From: Myxocyprinus asiaticus
Taxonomy: Eukaryota; Chordata; Actinopteri; Cypriniformes; Catostomidae
Reading direction: 5' to 3'
Length of the DNA: 64,000 bases
Assembly (NCBI RefSeq): GCF_019703515.2
Contig: NC_059382.1
Location: forward strand, 16,618,501 to 16,682,500
The notes under the pieces are model-generated. The model made no database searches. It had not been told where the DNA came from and worked only from the letters and a program-made list of their open reading frames with translations. The position numbers and the translations under genes are program-made. Positions within the stretch are counted from its first letter, which is position 1. Each line of letters opens with the position of its first letter. Shown here in pieces: positions 50,801-57,600 of the stretch.

Positions 50801-52955
50801 ATTCCTTTAAAGTTCTTCAGATCCCCCTTTTAACACATTTGACCTCAGATCTTCCCCAAAAATAAGCACAGAAAATGCGGGGAAAGTCTGCAGATTCAGT
50901 CTGGGTATACATGAACTAGAGCTGTTGATTTAATTTAGTGAGATTTAATTATATAAAAGATAACGCTTTTAAAAAAGATTGGCTGTGGGGGGTGCGTCTC
51001 AGCAAACCTCACGAGAAGCAAAGCAACGTAATTACAGTCGGTGTTACACAGGACGACAGGCTCTTGACAGCTGGACGAAGTACAACAGAATGCAGGGATC
51101 TCACGATTTTAAAAGTTTTAACTATTTTTAACCTGACAGTGTCCTAAAATGCAGCGTTTATGACACTAAAAACCAGTGAAACGCTTCAGAAACGTCCATC
51201 TGGCTCATATGTACATAAATCGGCGATTAAAAATAGCATGGACGGAATGTAAGAACAGTGCAGATTGAAAAGCTCAGTTGCAAAATAAATAACTGTCAAC
51301 TGTTCAATGGTTTGGGAATAAAATAAATAAATATATTCACTTCTTAAGACACTTTTTGCATTGTCTCTAATCAATGTGTTTCTCGACTTCCACAATAAAA
51401 CAATACATTTCAATCTGAATATATTACAAAAATGGTTTATAATAATTTGAATCATCTATTAATCATATAGAATTATCTTTATTTAAGGGGCCTTTCTCAG
51501 CAAATATTAATATATGTATTAATTTGATTAATCGACATGTCATGTAAGGAACTTGATTAAAAATTTTAATCGATTGATAGTCCTAATATAATCACATTTC
51601 TAAATACATGTAGTGTACACACTTTTTGCACTAATTTCTTAGTGTTGTCTGTATAATATTTTTGCGGAGGTTTTGGCTATCACTTTGTTGCATGGCAGTC
51701 TGTTATTATGTTAGCATTTATTCAGATTTACACACCATTAAACATCACGTTAAAAAAAAATAACTTTCTGGGCTTTACTTGTCCATCAGATGACTCCTTT
51801 CTACCTACTGTAAGCAGTTCTTGGCTACAGTGAGCCCTAATATGGGTCAGACCTTAAGCAGAAAAATCTGGCTGTGCAAGACTAACTGAATTCACATAAA
51901 CAGTAGTTAAGAAGGGCAGCTGTTGCATCAATCTGTGCCCAATCAAAAATAACTTCTGCTCATAGTCTAATCAGGTTTTTTATAAATCATTATCTGGGAA
52001 AAGGTTTCAGTAATGCACTGTCATGATTTGTTTGCCTTTGGGGAGTGTGGATAATTTGGCAACAGGCATGCCATGATGCAAACTTCTGGAGCAACTAAGG
52101 ATTAATTGTCATGCTCAAGGCAAAGATGAGAGAGGGGTCATGAGGTTCCAGTACTCGCAAACATCCTTGACAGGGATTCAAACCAGCAACACTTTGATTT
52201 GCATTATGGATCTATTTACTCACTGATACATTCTTAACCCAGTTATCAGAATTCAAGGTGAAGCCACAGTCAATCCTGGAGAGAGGAGAGAACAGCAAGT
52301 AAAAATAAACTTGGCAGCATCTTCCACCTTTATAAACCCTTAAATAATGTTGTGCATCACTGTTTTTTCAGCGTCTTGACAGCAAACCTGCAGAAATGTC
52401 CGCTTTAAGGTGTGTCGAGTTTAAAAAAGGCACACTGTTTGAATGGTAGAATGCGTCCCGTGTTAATGCCCCCTTGTAGTATGTTTATATTTTCTTTTAA
52501 GATTTGCAAGTGGGTAGTTTATCCACAGGTGTGCAAAGACCTGAAGATGTTTTATTAATTTGCATTAGTTATCGGAATACCCACAATTCCAGCTCCACTG
52601 ATTCTGTATTCATAACATACATTCTCAAGACAAATGCAGCTTCTCTAGACTCCCTCTTGCTCTGCTTGCCAGCGATCACTCATACTATTCCTCCTGTGAC
52701 TTCCTCAGCCCAGCCTCACCTCCCATGTCACTGTTATTCTTTTCTGTCCCTCCTCTCTTTCATTCTCTCTCTCTCTATCTATCTCCCTGTCTCTCTCTTT
52801 CTTATTCTCTCTCTTCCTCTACCACGCAGTCTGGCTGCTATTTAGGGTAGCTCCGTGGAGACTAGGGCATTGCAGTGTAGTTGTTCTTGCTCACCTAACC
52901 TTTCTTATCGCTGTCTCTTTCTCTCTCCCCCTCTCACCTCAGCTCTCTCTCTCTC

Positions 52956-52986
<31 letters not shown>

Positions 52987-53162
52987 TGCTTTATTTTATT
53001 TGACTCCACAGTTGTCTAAATAATAATGCTTTGGATGGAAGCTTTAGGGCAGTGCAGATTTGCTCTCATATTTACAGGAGAGAGCATCAGTTCTGCACAT
53101 CAATGCAGCTCATATTAACATTTACATTCTCACTGCAAGCCAAAGTGTACTCTTCCTCCCCA

Positions 53163-53198
<36 letters not shown>

Positions 53199-54629
53199 TG
53201 TTTCTCCTGCTCCCTTTCATTCCCTTGTACACATATATTCAATAATATAAGGCCTTGGCTTTAAATTTGATCAAATTCTTTTAAATATTTCATAATTTAT
53301 TTGTTATAACGGTCATGGAAAACCTGGAAAAAACAGGACATTTTAAAATTGTGATTTCCAGACCTGGAAATGTCATGGAAAAAGACTTGAAAGGTCATGG
53401 AGAAGTCATTGAATGCATTTATATGCACACCAACTACTGCTAACTACTAAAGATCAGCTTATTCAAAAAAATCTGACAATGCAAGAAAACCATTGATGAG
53501 AAAATCTGATGTAAAGTGTTTACATCAGATTTGGAATCATCTGATTATTCTCTGCTTTTGGCATCAAAACGTAAACGGGCATGAGCGTAACTTGCGCACA
53601 TTGCTAACATCTATTGGAATAATGAATACTGCAGGGACAAAGAGCAAATAGAGTCTGAATTACAGGCTTTCAAAGACTGCATAATAAAAATGTATGTTTA
53701 TCATAAGATTGTAAAAATAAATAGTATTGTTTATGAATTATTGGAATCTTTTTTTTTTTTCTTTCTTTCTTTTTTTACTTTGGTTTTCTGGAAAATGAGA
53801 CCAGTATTTTGCAATTGGTCCACTGAATGTGTGTAATGTATGCTTTTAAATTTGCTTGTGAAAAATTGCAGGCGACAGCCAAAATATGCAGCAGAGTTTA
53901 AGGGGTTAATGCGTTTAGCATGACTACACGTTATCAGCTTAAGCATAACTGTTGTAAGAATATGAATGTAAATGCTCTTATTGAGAATTCTATAGTCAGT
54001 ATAAGCTTTTCTTGTAAATCTCAGTTCATCTGTTTGAAATTTCTCTATAAAGGGTGTTTACTTTGTTTTATCCAGTAATCACAAACAACTGTAAAATTCA
54101 TGGAAAAATCATGGAAATTGATTCGAAAAAAGTGGTGGAAACCCTGGATAAGCAAATATAATAGGTTTGAAACTTGACTAAGGTTAACAGTATACAGATT
54201 ACAGTCAGCATAGCATGAAAATTGACATTATTTGCTTTATTCATACATCCGTCAAAATGTAATAACTTGCTCTGTCTCTAAACTGATTTTCCTTTTTGAA
54301 TGAAAGCACCAAGCGCTCTTATTTTTCAACCACCTGGCATATAGAGACCACGTTTCACGATCCAATCAGTTCATGATGGATAAAATCAAGCCAAAAGTAA
54401 ATATCATGTTTCACTTTGAAATGTGCCATTATACAGAACTAAAATGTGTTTCATGTTGACTATAAAGGCTAATTTATACTTACTGGGCGAAAATGCTTCT
54501 TTTAGTTCACCTAAAAATTATGGCATATTGCCATATGTTTTTGTTCAGCATTCATGTATGTTTGGTGATATTTCTCCTTTTCGTGCACATATCTGAAAAG
54601 AATTGTTCATTATATAAATGAGGCTTACA

Positions 54630-54666
<37 letters not shown>

Positions 54667-57600
54667 CATCTTCCCCTATAGGTGGGTGCAGATCGCTTGT
54701 CCCCGCCTCTCCATTGACTGGGGCACTGCTTTCTCCAAACCCTTGCTGTCTCCTTATGAGGTACGCACCACCAAGTCCTCCATCCACCTTCATTATCACT
54801 GACCCCAAGAAACGCCTAGCCCTTCGCACACGCCACACATCTGCACTTCTGCTGTTCAGATCCATTGCAGGTGTTCACCTCTCCCCTGTCTGTCGTGGTT
54901 GTCTGGCATGATAACAGGCTGTCTGATGGTTCGATTGCCGCCATTCATATTTGCCAACCTTTGGAGTGAATTTATGAGTGTCTGTTTTTGTGTGCACGCC
55001 TGTAGGAACATAAATGCTCTGTATGCATTTGTTTGTAAAAAAACATGTCTATGTGCTCTCCAAAACAAACAACTACACACACACACACACCTTAATACTA
55101 GTGGTGTATTGTGCTCTGCAGAAGGAGTAGGGTTTGTTTACCTACCATTTCTACTCCACAGAGACAGATAGAAGATTCTGCCAGCTCAGGATAGAACAGT
55201 AGCTCCTCCCACTGGCCGACAAAGTACAATGCCTCTCCAAATGCATCTGTCTTTCTCTTGGTCACACTAATCAGCAGAACAGTGTACACTAACACATCCA
55301 GAACCATCTCACGTCAAAACAGGCCAGAATCAGACACCAAGGAAAGTGGTTTTTCATGGATATGTGTGTCAGTTAAAGTTAGTCACCCGTAAATGAAAAT
55401 TCACTCATACTAGTTTAGTTTATCAATAAATCAGTGTTGTTGTTGTTTTTTTTTTTTGTTTTTTTTTTAACTAATCTTTTAAGTGAACGAATCTTTCTCA
55501 TTCACTTCCATTGTTTCGAAGGTAAATAACAAATGCATCAACAAATCAGTTGTGTCAATAATTGAATGACTCACTCATACCATAAAAGACACTCATTTGT
55601 CGCCACCTGGTCACTAAACAAATCAGTGAATAAAATCAAAATGAACAATGAATCAAAATCCTCACCACTGTTTTGAAAGCCATGAAACTCTAAGAAGCGG
55701 AATGATACGAATAATGAAACATCCTGGTGCTGTTGGACTGTATATCAGCACTCTTGGAACACCATTTGTCCAGTCAGATTCGATGACTAGCTTTTGTTGA
55801 AATGTAAATATATTTACTCGAAATTCACAAAAAAAGATGTGCACTTTCCAACTAACTGACACACTTCTTTTAATCGGTCAGTGGCTATACTATATAAATA
55901 TCATATATCAGCCAAATATCAGTCGATTAAACAGCTTGGCCAATATTTCGGTCTATCACTACAGCATACCCACTGTACCAGTAGAGGCTAATTTATGTTG
56001 AGATTTTTTTTTATGCCATCATAGCTCTCAGTGAATAATGATACTGCTCAGTGGAACCATATTGAGGCACTGCATAATCTTATGTGGCTCTCATATTGTA
56101 CGCGCCACTATAATCCATTTTCATTGCCGCTTGGCCCGCGCCAGAATGCATTTGGTGTCATAGAAGCTTAAAGCAAATACAACATTATGAGAATACATTA
56201 GAATGCAGCAATGACATGTTGATGTTTTGTGAAGGCCCACCCTAGAATAATAATAGGAGTTGCCTTGTTCCTGCTCAGCCAAAACAAAAATGAATGGCGT
56301 CTGTAGTGCTAGTTTTCTCTGAAACTGCCACCTTAAAGGGATGGTTCACCCAGAAATGAAACTTCTGTCATCATTTACATACCCTCATCTTGTTCCAAAT
56401 CTGTATGACTGTCTTCCTTCTGTTGAACACAAAAGAAGATGACAGAACATTAGTATCCTTCACCATTCACATTCAAAATCACTGTGATTGTCATTATGCC
56501 TAACATCTACTTTGGTGTTCCTCTTAAGAAAAAAAGTAATATGGTTCTGAACAACTTGAGAGTGTGTAACTGATTTTAATTTTTGTGTGAACAGTCCCTT
56601 TAGTGCTTCTTTACTTGTTATTGCTCTTTTTGTGGTGTGATGATGAACAGATGAGGTAATGTAAATTAGTGTTTAAGAGAAGTAAGAAAAAGAGAGGTAG
56701 AGAGAAGCCAGCAATTTTCAGAGTGTTTCATGTTATATTTATAGTCAATATGACACACTTGCCTCTCTTGTCAGTGTCGGGATTAGCAGGTAGCTTGTGC
56801 ACAGCAGTGATGAAAAGCCTGTGAAAGAGATGGAGGGATGGATGCGTCAGAATGTCAGGGTTAATAAGGGAGGGAGGAATGGAAGAACAGAGAATGAAGG
56901 ACTGAGCATGGTAGCACATGCAGAGCAGGTGAGATTTTCATCTAAAAGCTATTTATCCCATGACACACATGGATGGATGGATGGAAGGGAGGGAGGAAGG
57001 AAGGAAGGAAGGAAGGTGCTAGGCCACGACTTCAACATAATTATTTCTTTTACAAATAGTTTAGAATGTTCTACAAGTTTTCTCCAGGATTAATAAAATG
57101 TATAAAAATAAATTCCTATCTTGGATTGATAAAAGTGCTTGCCACGTTTGTCACACATATACTGTGGATCAACTCATCCTCAATGATCCTGTAAAGATTC
57201 AGGAATGAACTTCCACTGAAGCTCTTCTTACTGTTCTTTACTGTTCAGTCAATAAAAAATAGTAACTGTGGTATTAGGATTTGAAGGGTATTTAAGAGAG
57301 ATTTATAGAGAAGCATTTGTTTGTGAGGTATTGTAGTATTGTCAGTGGAGAGAGACAGTCCCTCACCAGAGACAGGGGCCGTTTGTCATTTCTCTCAGGA
57401 GTATTAGAGCCGTATATTACAGCGTGCCGCACGGAAGAAGTGGGCAGACGTGCCCACAGGCGGCTACAAACACAGCCCATCGATTATTCATATTAGCAGC
57501 TCAGTCTGACGAGTGAGATCCTCCCGAAGTTTATATAACATATCTGTCTAGATGTTGGGGTATTGTACATTCAGTCTGTCATTATTGCAGAATAAACCCC

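Larger units (their letters stand above)
44918..54681 (+). other. dph1 intron, 9.8 kb
   Basis: Holds a SINE (45915-46265), a MITE (48057-48576), the repeat at 50390-50812 and several microsatellites. I found nothing in 46270-48056, 48577-50270 and 50813-52730 beyond short open frames without motifs. Confidence 0.75.

Noticed and set aside
52080..52200. B-box-like GTTTGAATCCCTG on the minus strand near 52170
   Set aside because: No matching A box at the right distance; too weak to call a SINE.
54618..54911. Long open frame starting upstream of exon g
   Set aside because: It runs through a CT repeat and overlaps the real exon in another frame.
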